Shown in pieces: positions 44,403-52,468 of a stretch of DNA of 64,000 bases. A program made the position numbers and the translations under genes. Under the pieces are notes generated by a model. That model searched no databases and was not told where the DNA came from. It worked only from the letters and a program-made list of their open reading frames with translations. Origin of the DNA: Clostridia bacterium. GTDB lineage: Bacteria > Bacillota_A > Clostridia > Christensenellales > Aristaeellaceae. How positions within the stretch are numbered: the first letter of the stretch is position 1; every line of letters begins with the position of its first letter. The stretch lies in assembly GCA_017530275.1 (NCBI GenBank), contig JAFXMP010000097.1, positions 1-64,000 of the forward strand, read 5' to 3'.

Positions 44403-44419
44403 GGCGGGCCTGTCCCGCC
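44403..44419 (+). terminator. Hairpin between the double-glycine peptide and the thioredoxin-like gene
   Basis: GGCGGG (44403-44408) pairs with CCCGCC (44414-44419), followed by GGGTTTCT. Probably partial, giving more peptide than downstream message. Confidence 0.5.
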
Positions 44420-44445
44420 GGGTTTCTGCGTATTTGGAGGTTTCA

Positions 44446-44997
44446 ATGAAAAAGGGACTTAAAATCCTGTGCCTGATCGTGGCGCTGATTGCGGTTTTCC
44501 TTCTGGGCTGGCGCGTGATGCCGAATATTTGGCCGGGCATCAAGGAAGCGGTAGTCTATCCTGTGATGCCGCAATTAAAGCCCACCCCCGCCCCCACCCA
44601 GGAGCCGTACCAGCCGAAAAGCACCGCCGCTTTTGGCGATCCCATCGCCGCCACCGACAGCCTGATTTATTATTTCTATAAGGATTACTGCCCCTGGTGC
44701 CGCCAATTGGAGCCGCTGACGGCGGGCCTGCCCGAAACCATCACCCTGCCGGACGGGACCCAAAGCGCAGTGAAGCTGGTATGCCTGAACAAGGTGGAAG
44801 AACCCATGCTCCAGGTGATCACCGCGTACTATGAACAGTACGGCGTGCCGGAGGAAGAACAGTACGTGCCCGCCATAGTGATTGGCGGCCGGTATCTGTT
44901 TACCTATAACGAGATCGTTCCGCAGCTGATGGAAGCCCTGACAGCCGGCGAGGGCCTGACCACGCCCCTTCTGAACGGGGCGGAGCGGACCAACTAA
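44446..44997 (+). CDS. Membrane-anchored thioredoxin-like protein
   Basis: 183 residues. One N-terminal membrane helix (about 5-24), a Pro/Thr linker (PTPAPTQEPYQ), then a thioredoxin fold facing outside with redox motif CPWC (Cys82, Cys85) in YYFYKDYCPWC and the cis-Pro strand YVPAIVIGG. Likely forms, breaks or protects cysteines of an exported peptide. ATG 44446 has GGAGG upstream; an in-frame upstream TTG overlaps that site. It is placed between the peptide gene and the exporter. Confidence 0.85.
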   Translation: MKKGLKILCLIVALIAVFLLGWRVMPNIWPGIKEAVVYPVMPQLKPTPAPTQEPYQPKSTAAFGDPIAATDSLIYYFYKDYCPWCRQLEPLTAGLPETITLPDGTQSAVKLVCLNKVEEPMLQVITAYYEQYGVPEEEQYVPAIVIGGRYLFTYNEIVPQLMEALTAGEGLTTPLLNGAERTN

Positions 44998-45024
44998 GCC
45001 TCGGCGCGTCAACTGAAAGAAAAA

Positions 45025-46704
45025 ATGAGCAATTTATCGAAGATCAAAAAGATTCTTAGCAGCCGCGCCCTGTCCGCCATTTACCGGTGGAGCAAGCCCG
45101 TGCACAAGTCTCTTCTGGCTATCTGCCTGTTCAGCGTCACCGGTTCTCTGGTGTCTTTGGGGCTTACCTTGGTGACGAAGCGCCTGATCGACGGGGCTAC
45201 CGGCGCGAACCAAGGCGCACTGTGGACATATGGCGCGCTGCTGGTGGGGCTGATCGCTTTCTCACGGGGAATCTCGGTGCTGAGTTCTGTGATCCGCACC
45301 AAAACGCAGAGCCATCTGCAAAAGCATATGCAAACCCTGGTGACCACCTCCATTCTTGGCAAGGAATACGCCAGCCTGAAAGGATACCACAGCGGCGAAC
45401 TGGTGAACCGCGTTTTTTCCGACGTAAGCGTGGTTCAAAGCGGCGTGATGGGCCTGCTGCCGTCCGTTTTGAGCATCATGGTCAGCTTTTTTGGCGCCGC
45501 CGCCATCCTGATTTCCATGGACTGGCGCTTTGTGCCCGTGATGATCTTAGCGGGTGTGATGGGTTCCGGCCTGATGCTGGCTTTCCGGGAGCCCATGAAG
45601 CGCCGGCATAAGCGCATGCAGGAAGCGGAAGACGCGCTGCACGCTTCCACCCAGGAAACGCTGGAAAATATTCGGCTGGTGAAAGCCAGCGTATCGGAGG
45701 ATCGGGCCATTTCCGCCATGGAGCAGCACCGGGAGCATCTGCGCACCGAGCAGATCCGCAACGCCAAGCTGTCGATCCTGATGAACCAGGGTATGGGCAG
45801 CATGTTCGATATCTCCTGGCTGATTTGCAACCTGTGGGGCTGCGTGAAGATTTTTCAGGGAGAGTTCACGTACGGCTCTTTGGCCGCGCTGATCCAGTTG
45901 GTGGGGCGTATCCAGGCCCCCATCGCCAACGCTGTCAATCTGGTCTCCCAGGCTTACGGCGTGGTTGCGTCGGCGGAACGGCTGCTGGAGGTCATCGGCC
46001 TTCCGGATGAGGATCAGGGGACGAAGCTCGCGGGTTTTGACGCCATCAAAATCGAGGACGTGAGCTTCCATTATGACGATGGAACCGAAAATGTGCTCGC
46101 CCATGTCAGCGCGACGATTCGGCGGGGGGACTTTGTTGCCCTGACCGGCATCAGCGGCGGCGGCAAGACCAGTCTCTTCCAGCTTCTTTTGGGTATCTAC
46201 CGGCCCAAGAGCGGCACGGTGCAGTTCCAATATGGCGATATGTCCGTGCCCGCCAGCCGGGGAACGAGAAGCCTGTTCGCCTACGTCCCCCAGGGAAACA
46301 CCTTGATGTCAGGGACCCTGAAAGACAACCTGACCATGTTCACCGATGGAGCAGCAGACGAGGAGATCAGAAAGGCAATCCATGCCGCGTGCTTAGACGA
46401 GTTGGTTTCGGAAATCGGCCTGGACGCCGTGCTGGGTGAGCGCGGCGTGGGGCTTTCCGAAGGCCAGGCCCAGCGGGTGGCGGTAGCGCGGGCGCTGCTT
46501 TCCAACGCGCCGATCCTGCTTTTGGACGAATCCACCAGCGCGCTGGACGAGCAAACGGAAGCGGCGCTTTTGAAAAACATTGCCGCCATGCGGGATAAAA
46601 CCTGCATCATCGTGACCCATCGGAAGGCCGCCCTGGCAATTTGCGATTATACCCTTCATATCGAGCGGGGCCGTATGATCCGCTCAGAAATCGAAGCGTC
46701 ATGA
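45025..46704 (+). CDS. ABC exporter (fused permease/ATPase) of the RiPP cluster
   Basis: 559 residues: six-helix exporter domain (about 25-310) then an ATPase with a Walker A variant GISGGGKTSL, signature LSEGQAQRVAVARAL (SEGQ rather than SGGQ) and ILLLDESTSALD. There is no peptidase domain, so leaders must be removed by another protein. The ribosome site is weak. It overlaps the phosphatase gene as ATGA. Probably exports the matured peptide, by position. Confidence 0.88.
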   Translation: MSNLSKIKKILSSRALSAIYRWSKPVHKSLLAICLFSVTGSLVSLGLTLVTKRLIDGATGANQGALWTYGALLVGLIAFSRGISVLSSVIRTKTQSHLQKHMQTLVTTSILGKEYASLKGYHSGELVNRVFSDVSVVQSGVMGLLPSVLSIMVSFFGAAAILISMDWRFVPVMILAGVMGSGLMLAFREPMKRRHKRMQEAEDALHASTQETLENIRLVKASVSEDRAISAMEQHREHLRTEQIRNAKLSILMNQGMGSMFDISWLICNLWGCVKIFQGEFTYGSLAALIQLVGRIQAPIANAVNLVSQAYGVVASAERLLEVIGLPDEDQGTKLAGFDAIKIEDVSFHYDDGTENVLAHVSATIRRGDFVALTGISGGGKTSLFQLLLGIYRPKSGTVQFQYGDMSVPASRGTRSLFAYVPQGNTLMSGTLKDNLTMFTDGAADEEIRKAIHAACLDELVSEIGLDAVLGERGVGLSEGQAQRVAVARALLSNAPILLLDESTSALDEQTEAALLKNIAAMRDKTCIIVTHRKAALAICDYTLHIERGRMIRSEIEAS

Positions 46705-47387
46705 AAACGATCATCATCGGCGATGTGCACGGCCAAAACGATGTGCTGCAAGCCCTGCTGTGCAAGCTCCAGCCGGACGAAAAAACAGATACTCTGATCA
46801 TGCTGGGCGATTTGTTTGACCGCGGGCCGGAATCCTGGGAGGTCTTTCAGACTGTTCAATCGCTGGCCGCGTCCTTTGGCCAGCGCTTTATTCTGCTTCG
46901 GGGCAATCATGAAGATTATCTGCTCCGGCCCCGGCTGACCCTGTCTGAGCGCATGGTTTGGAATCAGGTAGGCAGACCGGCGACGGTCCGGTCCTTTGCC
47001 CGTCATGGCATGAAGATGGAGGACGCCATCCCCTGGCTGTCGGAGCATTGCCAGCCATTTTGGCGCGGGGAAGAATTTCAATGCGTTCATGCCGGACTGC
47101 TGGTTGAGCCCATCGAAGCAAACGACATGGAAACCCTGCTCCACGACCATACCGTCACGTTCCGCAACAAATACGCCGGTCCCCTGACCATCGTGGGGCA
47201 CATCGCGCTGGATGCGCCCGCGTACTTCCCCGGGAACGGGGAAGAAGTCAGGGAGCTTCCTGAGGATCAACAGCTTGAATTGCCCAAAACAGGCGTGATC
47301 TGCATTGACACCGGCTGCGGCAAAGGCGGAAAACTGACCGCCATGACTGTGGAAAACGGCCGGTTTATCCTGGAAAACGTAAACTGA
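46701..47387 (+). CDS. Metallophosphoesterase (Ser/Thr phosphatase-like)
   Basis: 228 residues of the calcineurin-like superfamily with all metal motifs: IIGDVHGQ (residues 6-13), LGDLFDRGPES, LRGNHEDYL, and GHIALD with CVHAGL and DTGCG later. It resembles small bacterial PrpE/ApaH-like phosphatases acting on phosphoproteins or dinucleotides. ATG 46701 overlaps the exporter stop, so it is the last gene of that transcript. A link to the HPr-kinase-like protein (kinase/phosphatase pair) is possible but unproven. Confidence 0.9.
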   Translation: MKTIIIGDVHGQNDVLQALLCKLQPDEKTDTLIMLGDLFDRGPESWEVFQTVQSLAASFGQRFILLRGNHEDYLLRPRLTLSERMVWNQVGRPATVRSFARHGMKMEDAIPWLSEHCQPFWRGEEFQCVHAGLLVEPIEANDMETLLHDHTVTFRNKYAGPLTIVGHIALDAPAYFPGNGEEVRELPEDQQLELPKTGVICIDTGCGKGGKLTAMTVENGRFILENVN

Positions 47388-47406
47388 AAGAAAACATTGG
47401 AAGCTG

Positions 47407-47436
47407 TGGACAATCCTGGCCCATGTGTGGTAAAAT
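47407..47436 (+). promoter_or_regulatory. Possible promoter of the sigma-factor operon
   Basis: TGGACA (47407-47412), 18 bases, TAAAAT (47431-47436). Nearer the gene is a short palindrome CCGTAT-AAA-ATACGG (47520-47534) that could be an operator or a second -10 region. Confidence 0.5.
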
Positions 47437-47568
47437 ATCCATGAAAGACGTTCCGCCGATTCATACCCCGCCATCCATGAAATGATCCGTTCGGAATCGC
47501 TGCCATCTTTCCTGCTCGTCCGTATAAAATACGGAAGATTATTGAAGGAAAGAAAGGAGGAGCTACAT

Positions 47569-47763
47569 TTGGAGGAAGTAATCAGCTTACTGTTTGATTT
47601 TCAGTCGTTTGAAGAGAATGAAGATCTGCAATCTGTGATCGACGCGGTGCATTCGCGGTACGAATCCCGACAGCTAAACGATGATGAGGCTGAGCTTGTG
47701 GCGGCGGCGGGGCGGCCGGAAGCTGCTTTCAAGCATAAAGATCCAAAGGATTTATATTCATGA
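47569..47763 (+). CDS. Small acidic protein translated with the ECF sigma factor
   Basis: 64 residues, no family recognised. TTG 47569 is chosen because AAAGGAGGAG lies just upstream; in-frame ATG 47482 has no site. Sequence MEEVISLLFDFQSFEENEDL and a C-terminal LNDDEAELVAAAG is acidic and helical, with no membrane segment. The stop overlaps the sigma start as ATGA, so the two are coupled. It may be a soluble partner or regulator of the sigma factor; no zinc-binding anti-sigma motif (HxxxCxxC) is present. Confidence 0.65.
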   Translation: MEEVISLLFDFQSFEENEDLQSVIDAVHSRYESRQLNDDEAELVAAAGRPEAAFKHKDPKDLYS

Positions 47764-48242
47764 ATCCTTCCGATTTCGAACAGATATACGCCGCATACAA
47801 CAAAAAAGTGATGGGATACATCATGGCCCGGGTGCAGCGACGGGCAGAAGCAGAGGATTTATGTGCGGACGTATTTGAAAAGGTTTACAGAAAAATCGAT
47901 GACTATAACACGGAAAAAGCGGCTCTCAATACCTGGATTTACACCATTACGCGCAACACCTTGATCGATTACTTCCGGAAAACGAAGCCCACCGAGGAAA
48001 TCGATGAAAATATCCCGGCAGACACGGCGATAGACGCTTCTCTGCTGAAAAGAGAAACGCTGGGCGATCTGGCAAAGGCGCTCAGGACGCTTCCCCGGGA
48101 GCAGCAGGATATTGTGGTAATGCTGTATTATGATCGCAAACCCATGACGGAAATTGCCGAAATGATGCATCTCAGTTACGGCATGGTAAAGCTGCGTCAC
48201 CAAAAGGCGTTGGCAACGCTGAAAAAGTATCTTGACGCGTAA
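47760..48242 (+). CDS. ECF-type RNA polymerase sigma factor
   Basis: 160 residues. Sigma region 2 is visible in FEQIYAAYNKKVMGYIMARV, AEDLCADVFEKVYRKI and LNTWIYTITRNTLIDYFRK; region 4 in LPREQQDIVVMLYYDRKPMT then EIAEMMHLSYGMVKLRHQKAL. The linker between them is short, as in ECF factors. No membrane anti-sigma factor follows; a terminator closes the two-gene unit. Targets are unknown. Confidence 0.92.
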   Translation: MNPSDFEQIYAAYNKKVMGYIMARVQRRAEAEDLCADVFEKVYRKIDDYNTEKAALNTWIYTITRNTLIDYFRKTKPTEEIDENIPADTAIDASLLKRETLGDLAKALRTLPREQQDIVVMLYYDRKPMTEIAEMMHLSYGMVKLRHQKALATLKKYLDA

Positions 48243-48279
48243 AAACAAATGGCAGGAAACTGCAAAACGCACATCGATA

Positions 48280-48317
48280 AAAACCGCCGACGGCGAGTAC
48301 AGCCGGCCGGCGGTTTT
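48280..48317 (+). terminator. Terminator of the sigma-factor operon
   Basis: AAAACCGCCG (48280-48289) pairs with CGGCGGTTTT (48308-48317) with further inner pairing, followed by T. It works on both strands because the 5' arm starts with an A run. Confidence 0.8.
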
Positions 48318-48346
48318 TGTGTCGGGGTGAAACGACGGCGTACCAA

Positions 48347-48547
48347 TCATTGCTCTGCTTTCCAGATCAGTTCTTCCAGGGTCTGATACAAATGCTCCGG
48401 TTCCACAGACTTTGACAGGAAACTGTCCACGCCGATGTGCAGCGCTTCGTCCAGCACGCTCCGCAGTGTCGCAAGCATCTTCCGCACGTCCACGGGCTTG
48501 GCAATGTGGGCGGCCATATCGGCTTTCTTCGCCGCTTTCAGCGCCTG
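48347..48547 (-). pseudogene. Remnant of a hybrid kinase receiver region
   Basis: A minus-strand frame without a start reads KADMAAHIAKPVDVRKMLAT then ALHIGVDSFLSKSVEPEHLY and ends in a stop. HIAKPVDVRKML and SFLSKSVEPEHL are each the conserved Lys end of a receiver domain, here joined directly with the rest of both domains missing. It looks like a deletion-collapsed tail of a hybrid histidine kinase or tandem-receiver protein. Confidence 0.55.
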
Positions 48548-48554
48548 TATCCGT

Positions 48555-48677
48555 TTACAGCGACAGCGCCTTCTCCCGCATGGTCATGCTTCTTTCCTCG
48601 TGTTTGCTCTTATACGGTCTGTTCCAGGAGCCGGTTTCGATCAGGTTCCCTTCAGGATCAGCGATATTCATCACAGG
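48555..48677 (-). pseudogene. Remnant of a VOC/glyoxalase gene
   Basis: A minus-strand frame reads MNIADPEGNLIETGSWNRPY then a basic tail and stop. DPEGNLIE is the last strand of glyoxalase-fold proteins with its Glu metal ligand. Only about 40 codons remain, starting six bases after the stop of the GH27 gene. Confidence 0.5.
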
Positions 48678-48682
48678 AACTG

Positions 48683-49927
48683 TCAGCGCTCGATGCGCCA
48701 TACTGCCGCATCATGGGGCGGCAGAGAAGCGGACAGGGGCAGAGAAGCTTTCTGGCCGGTCCACAGCTCCGCAGCTTTCCCCTGAATGCCTTCCAACGCC
48801 TCGGAAGGCACGGTAAGGATGCGTTCTTCCTCCGAAAGGTTGAATACGGCGGCATAGCAGCCGTTTCCGTCCCTCCGGGGGGCGACCCATATGCTGACCT
48901 CTTCTGTGTTCACGATGGGATGAGCGCACCAGGCTTCTTTTTCGATGGCAAGCAGCGGTGCGTTGGTAAGCAGGCGCAGGGTGAAATCGTCATTCTTGGG
49001 CATATCGCCGCCCATCATGAGGGGGGAGCGCATTATGCACCACAGGGTCATCATGGTGCGCTGTTCGGCGGGGGTGAAGCGGGTCCAGTCCTGCTTTCCA
49101 TAGCACTGCCGCAGCGCGCCAAGGGGCAGCATATCGGCGTCCGGCCAATGGCCTGGCCCGGCGTGGACGCACCATTTTTCCGCACGCTCGAACATGGCTT
49201 TCAGCAGCCGCCATTCGTCCCAGAAATCATCGGTGATGCGCCACATGTTGGCGTTTTTTTTCAAGTGCTCCGCCTGCTCCAGCGGCGCGGGGCCGGGGGA
49301 CAGGCTAAGCGTCATGTCCCGCCCGCAGCCCCGGCAGGCTTCGGAAATGATTTCGATTTCCCGTTTGCAGCGGGGATACTCCCGGGCGATATCGTCGCAC
49401 TTCACAAAATCCACACCCCATTGAGCATAGAGGCAGAAAATGCTTTCATAATACGCTTTGGCGGCGGGCAGATCGCATTTCAGGCCGTACATATCCGGGT
49501 TCCAGGCGCAGATGGAATTGGGGTCCGCAGCCTGGCTGCAAAGATATTCGCTGTTTAGGATGGGCAGCCGCCTGTGAGCCGCCATGCGGGGCAGGCCGCG
49601 CATGATATGAATGCCAAATTTGAGGCCCAGGCTGTGCACATAGTCCGCCAGAGGCCCGAAGCCCTTGCCGCCCGCCGCGCTGGGAAAGCGGTTTTCCGCG
49701 GGCAGCAGCCGCCCGTAACCGTCCATCACCAATTGGGAAAAAGGTTCGTATTCGTGGGTCATGGCGGTGGGCTGATACCATTGGATATCCACCACCACAT
49801 ATTCCCAACCATACTCCTTCAAATGCTTCGCCATGTAATCGGCATTTTGGCGCACCGTTTCCTCGGTCACCGCCGCGCCGTAGCAGTCCCAGCTGTTCCA
49901 TCCCATGGGCGGGTTTTGCGCGATCAT
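48683..49927 (-). CDS. GH27-family alpha-galactosidase-like glycosidase
   Basis: 414 residues. The N-terminus PPMGWNSWDCYGAAVTE and VVVDIQWY mark the GH27 barrel; the nucleophile is Asp178 in GVDFVKCDD, the acid/base is Asp233 or Asp234 in WRITDDFWD, and GHWPDADML follows. A C-terminal antiparallel beta domain (about 320-414) completes it. No signal peptide, so it acts in the cytoplasm. GH27 includes alpha-galactosidases, N-acetylgalactosaminidases and beta-L-arabinopyranosidases; the galactose-type importer in the window favours the first. GGGGAG precedes the ATG. It is apparently a single-gene transcript. Confidence 0.92.
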   Translation of the reverse strand: MIAQNPPMGWNSWDCYGAAVTEETVRQNADYMAKHLKEYGWEYVVVDIQWYQPTAMTHEYEPFSQLVMDGYGRLLPAENRFPSAAGGKGFGPLADYVHSLGLKFGIHIMRGLPRMAAHRRLPILNSEYLCSQAADPNSICAWNPDMYGLKCDLPAAKAYYESIFCLYAQWGVDFVKCDDIAREYPRCKREIEIISEACRGCGRDMTLSLSPGPAPLEQAEHLKKNANMWRITDDFWDEWRLLKAMFERAEKWCVHAGPGHWPDADMLPLGALRQCYGKQDWTRFTPAEQRTMMTLWCIMRSPLMMGGDMPKNDDFTLRLLTNAPLLAIEKEAWCAHPIVNTEEVSIWVAPRRDGNGCYAAVFNLSEEERILTVPSEALEGIQGKAAELWTGQKASLPLSASLPPHDAAVWRIER

Positions 49928-50033
49928 TGGTATCTCCCCTTTCGATTCATTGGTAAAACTTTTAACCGCTTATAAACGAGCTTTTTCGCAAATATAGCAA
50001 AAGCCCTCTATAGCTTTCTCGGAAGGGGGATGA

Positions 50034-50073
50034 ACCGCCGATGACCGGCATGCGGCGGAATCTCATCGGCGGT
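50034..50073. other. Perfect 11-base stem in the GH27/uridine kinase divergent gap
   Basis: ACCGCCGATGA (50034-50044) and TCATCGGCGGT (50063-50073) enclose 18 bases that hold a smaller CCG/CGG stem. No T run follows on either strand. It could be a regulator site or an RNA element of either divergent gene. The remainder of 49928-50225 holds only the uridine kinase promoter. Confidence 0.5.
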
Positions 50074-50165
50074 GAGATCAGCCTGCGGATTAATTAGCCC
50101 CCTGCTTCGTTTTTGACATAAAGCTTTCTTAAAGTATTGCTTCGCCGTTCTTTTTGTCTTCCCCC

Positions 50166-50194
50166 TTGACGCGCCTCGAAATTTGCAGTATCTT
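50166..50194 (+). promoter_or_regulatory. Promoter of the uridine kinase gene
   Basis: TTGACG (50166-50171), 17 bases, TATCTT (50189-50194). The start near 50201 gives a very short leader carrying AAAGGGGGG before ATG 50226. Confidence 0.6.
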
Positions 50195-50225
50195 GTAAAA
50201 AACGGGCAAAGGGGGGCACACTGCA

Positions 50226-50846
50226 ATGTTATTTATCGGTATTTGCGGCGCCAGCGGTTCGGGCAAAACCACCCTGGCGGACGAGCTGGTGCGGGATATG
50301 GGCGTGGACAGCGTGGTGATCAACCAGGACGCTTATTACATCGACCATCCCGATCTGACCTTTGAGGAGCGCGTGCACCTGAATTACGACGAGCCGGGCA
50401 TTTTCGACCATGATCTGCTGTACCGCGACATCTGCACCTTGCTGGAGGGAAAAACCATTACCCGCAAGGCTTATGATTTTGCCCAGCACCGCCGCTGCGA
50501 CACCGATGAAATCGTTCATCCCGCCACGGTGGTGATCGTGGAAGGCATTCACTCCTTCTACGACGCCCGGCTGCGGGATAAAATGTTTTTGAAGCTGTAC
50601 ATCAATGTGGAGCCGGATATCTGCCTGCTGCGCCGCATCAGACGGGACATCAAGGAACGCGGCCGCCAGATCGATAACATCGGCGAGCAGTACCTGGCCA
50701 CCGTAAAGCCCATGTACGATCAGTATATCCGCAATTATATCCATTACGCCGACGTGGTGGTGATGAAGGGCGGCAAGGACACCCGCATCGTGCCCATTCT
50801 GGCGGGCTACCTGCAAAGCGTGCTGGACAAGGGCGGAGAAATATAA
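50226..50846 (+). CDS. udk: Uridine kinase-like nucleoside kinase
   Basis: 206 residues. P-loop GICGASGSGKTTL (5-17), substrate-binding INQDAYYIDHPDLTF, YDEPGIFDHDLL, VVIVEGIHSFYD (Walker B) and the lid RRIRRDIKERGRQ all match uridine kinase/phosphoribulokinase-type enzymes, which phosphorylate uridine and cytidine for salvage. It complements the de novo UMP genes at the window start. A ribosome site AAAGGGGGG precedes the ATG. Confidence 0.92.
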   Translation: MLFIGICGASGSGKTTLADELVRDMGVDSVVINQDAYYIDHPDLTFEERVHLNYDEPGIFDHDLLYRDICTLLEGKTITRKAYDFAQHRRCDTDEIVHPATVVIVEGIHSFYDARLRDKMFLKLYINVEPDICLLRRIRRDIKERGRQIDNIGEQYLATVKPMYDQYIRNYIHYADVVVMKGGKDTRIVPILAGYLQSVLDKGGEI

Positions 50847-50972
50847 AAAAGTAGAAAGAAAATCCCAAATAACGCGCATTATTTAATAAAAAGTGGAGCG
50901 TTTATCCCATTCAGATATTGTTTTTTCTCAAGTTTTATAAAAGCAGTGGAAATATCCGGCTTTTCGTATATT

Positions 50973-51082
50973 CCCCGCCGGAATGGGGCACGCTGATCCC
51001 AGGGCGGGGAGCGCGCCGCGGACCGGATGCGCTGCTGAAAGCCCTGAGAGAGCCTGCCGGATGCGGCGCGCTCTCTTTTTTA
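50973..51082 (+). ncRNA. Structured intergenic RNA candidate ending in a terminator
   Basis: Two adjacent stems: CCCCGCC/GGCGGGG (50973-50979/51003-51009) with an inner TGGG/CCCA, then GAGCGCGCCGC/GCGGCGCGCTC (51009-51019/51063-51073) with an inner CCGG/CCGG and a large loop, followed by TCTTTTTTA. It could be a small RNA or simply a long terminator for the uridine kinase. It matches none of the riboswitch, SRP or RNase P signatures I know. The 50847-50972 stretch before it is AT-rich with no gene. Confidence 0.4.
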
Positions 51083-51244
51083 TACTATTCTCAGGATAAA
51101 AGATTATCAGATTTGGGATGGATTTTTCGCTCTGGCTAAGCTGAATGGAGGGAGGCGTAGCAGCGCTACGTTGACCGGAATAAAGCGACGCCAGGGCGGA
51201 AAAGACGCCCAAAGATGATAAGATTTTAGACTGAGAATAGTATT
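51081..51244. repeat. Long palindromic (MITE-like) element
   Basis: ACTATTCTCAG (51084-51094) and CTGAGAATAGT (51231-51241) are the ends of an inverted repeat of about 53 bases per arm. Further matched blocks inside include TAAAA/TTTTA, TTATCA/TGATAA, TTTGGG/CCCAAA and CTCTGGC/GCCAGGG. The centre has CGTAGC-AGC-GCTACG. No reading frame is carried. It sits between the terminator at 51073 and the end of the serine hydrolase gene, and reads like a mobile non-autonomous element or a bidirectional terminator. Confidence 0.75.
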
Positions 51245-51250
51245 ACGCTG

Positions 51251-52468
51251 TCACGGTATATCATCGTCCACTACAAAGCTGCCGGGGGCGGCCTGCAGCC
51301 CGCCTTCATCCAGCCATTTTCCTGCCAGCAGCAGCGCGCGTTCCGCTTTGGCGTCCAGTTCGCCGCTGCCGCTGCGGCTCACGCCGTTCATCACCAGCAC
51401 CACCGCGGTTCGGGCGTCTGGGTCCACGAACAGATCGGTCAGCATGCCTGCCCAGCGGCCCTGGTGCCCGTACCATGTGCGGCCGTCTTCGGCGGTGAAG
51501 CGGTACATACCCAGGCCATAGGGGCTTTCAACGGTCACCGTAGTTCCCCGCACGGTGCGCTGGTCCGCCCGCATTTCCGCCGCTGCCTGAGGGGACAGCA
51601 GGCGCACGTTCCCGGCAATGCCGCCGCAGGCCAGCATCTGGCCGATTTTTTCCAGTCCGGACAGGCTGATATACAAGCTGCCAACGGAAATATCGTAATG
51701 GCTGTCGGGATCGCAGGTGTCTTCGTACCCTGCCCGGTCTTCCTCCAGGTATTTTTCGGCTTTCATATACACCTGGCCATCCTGGGTGTAGGTGCGGGAC
51801 AGGGGAGCGGGATCGGGCAGCAGATGGGAGGCGTAGGCGGCGTTGACGCCTAAGGGAACAAACACGTGCTCCGTCATGTATGTGTTCAGGCTCTGGCCGG
51901 AGGCGCGCTCGATGGCGCTGCCCAAAATGCCGCCGTTCAGGTTGGAATACTCGTAGTGCGTACCGGGCGCGTACTTGGAAAAATAGCGGTTCTGGTCCAG
52001 GGTGATCTTTTCCCATGGGGAGGCGGTGTGATAAGGCGCATCGCTTAGCAGGGAACTGGTATGGCTCAGGACCTGGCGCAGGGTGACGGGAAGATCGGGA
52101 TAACGGGGATTTCGGATGGGAATGCCCTCCGCGTACGTCAGCGGCGCGTCCAGGTGAATTTTGCCTGCCTCCTTGAGCTGCATCACGCCTATGGCGGTGA
52201 TCATTTTGGTCAGGGAGGCGATTTTGTATACCGTGTTACCGTCTACGGGCCGTCCGCCGAACTTGCTGTCAGCGCCGTAATAGTATTCATAGAGGGTTTC
52301 CCCGTCCCTGTTTACGATCACGGCCCCGCCAACGGCCTCCGCCCTGGTAAATAGGCGCAAAAAATACGCGTCCGCCGCCGCGGCTGTTTCCCCGTCCAGT
52401 TCGCACAGGACGCAGCAGGGACGCGCGATAAGCGTCAGGACCAGCGCCAGCAGCGTAAGCCTTTTCAC
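51251..52468 (-). CDS. Beta-lactamase-family serine hydrolase (class C fold)
   Basis: About 405 residues. A signal peptide or anchor at the start (KRLTLLALVLTLIA) precedes the serine hydrolase fold: S-x-x-K in ASLTKMITAIG, Y-x-N in YEYSNLNGG, and H-x-G in WYGHQGRWAG. This group includes D-amino-acid esterases, peptidases and penicillin-binding-like enzymes; resistance is not implied. GTG 52468 gives a four-base overlap with the parB stop; an in-frame ATG at 52492 would overlap by 28 bases. Either start is possible, and both ribosome sites are weak. Confidence 0.87.
   Translation of the reverse strand: MKRLTLLALVLTLIARPCCVLCELDGETAAAADAYFLRLFTRAEAVGGAVIVNRDGETLYEYYYGADSKFGGRPVDGNTVYKIASLTKMITAIGVMQLKEAGKIHLDAPLTYAEGIPIRNPRYPDLPVTLRQVLSHTSSLLSDAPYHTASPWEKITLDQNRYFSKYAPGTHYEYSNLNGGILGSAIERASGQSLNTYMTEHVFVPLGVNAAYASHLLPDPAPLSRTYTQDGQVYMKAEKYLEEDRAGYEDTCDPDSHYDISVGSLYISLSGLEKIGQMLACGGIAGNVRLLSPQAAAEMRADQRTVRGTTVTVESPYGLGMYRFTAEDGRTWYGHQGRWAGMLTDLFVDPDARTAVVLVMNGVSRSGSGELDAKAERALLLAGKWLDEGGLQAAPGSFVVDDDIP

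Noticed and set aside
50973..51082. SRP RNA or 6S RNA
   Set aside because: The conserved GGAAG/AGCAGCC loop of SRP RNA is absent, and the long central-bubble duplex of 6S RNA cannot be drawn.
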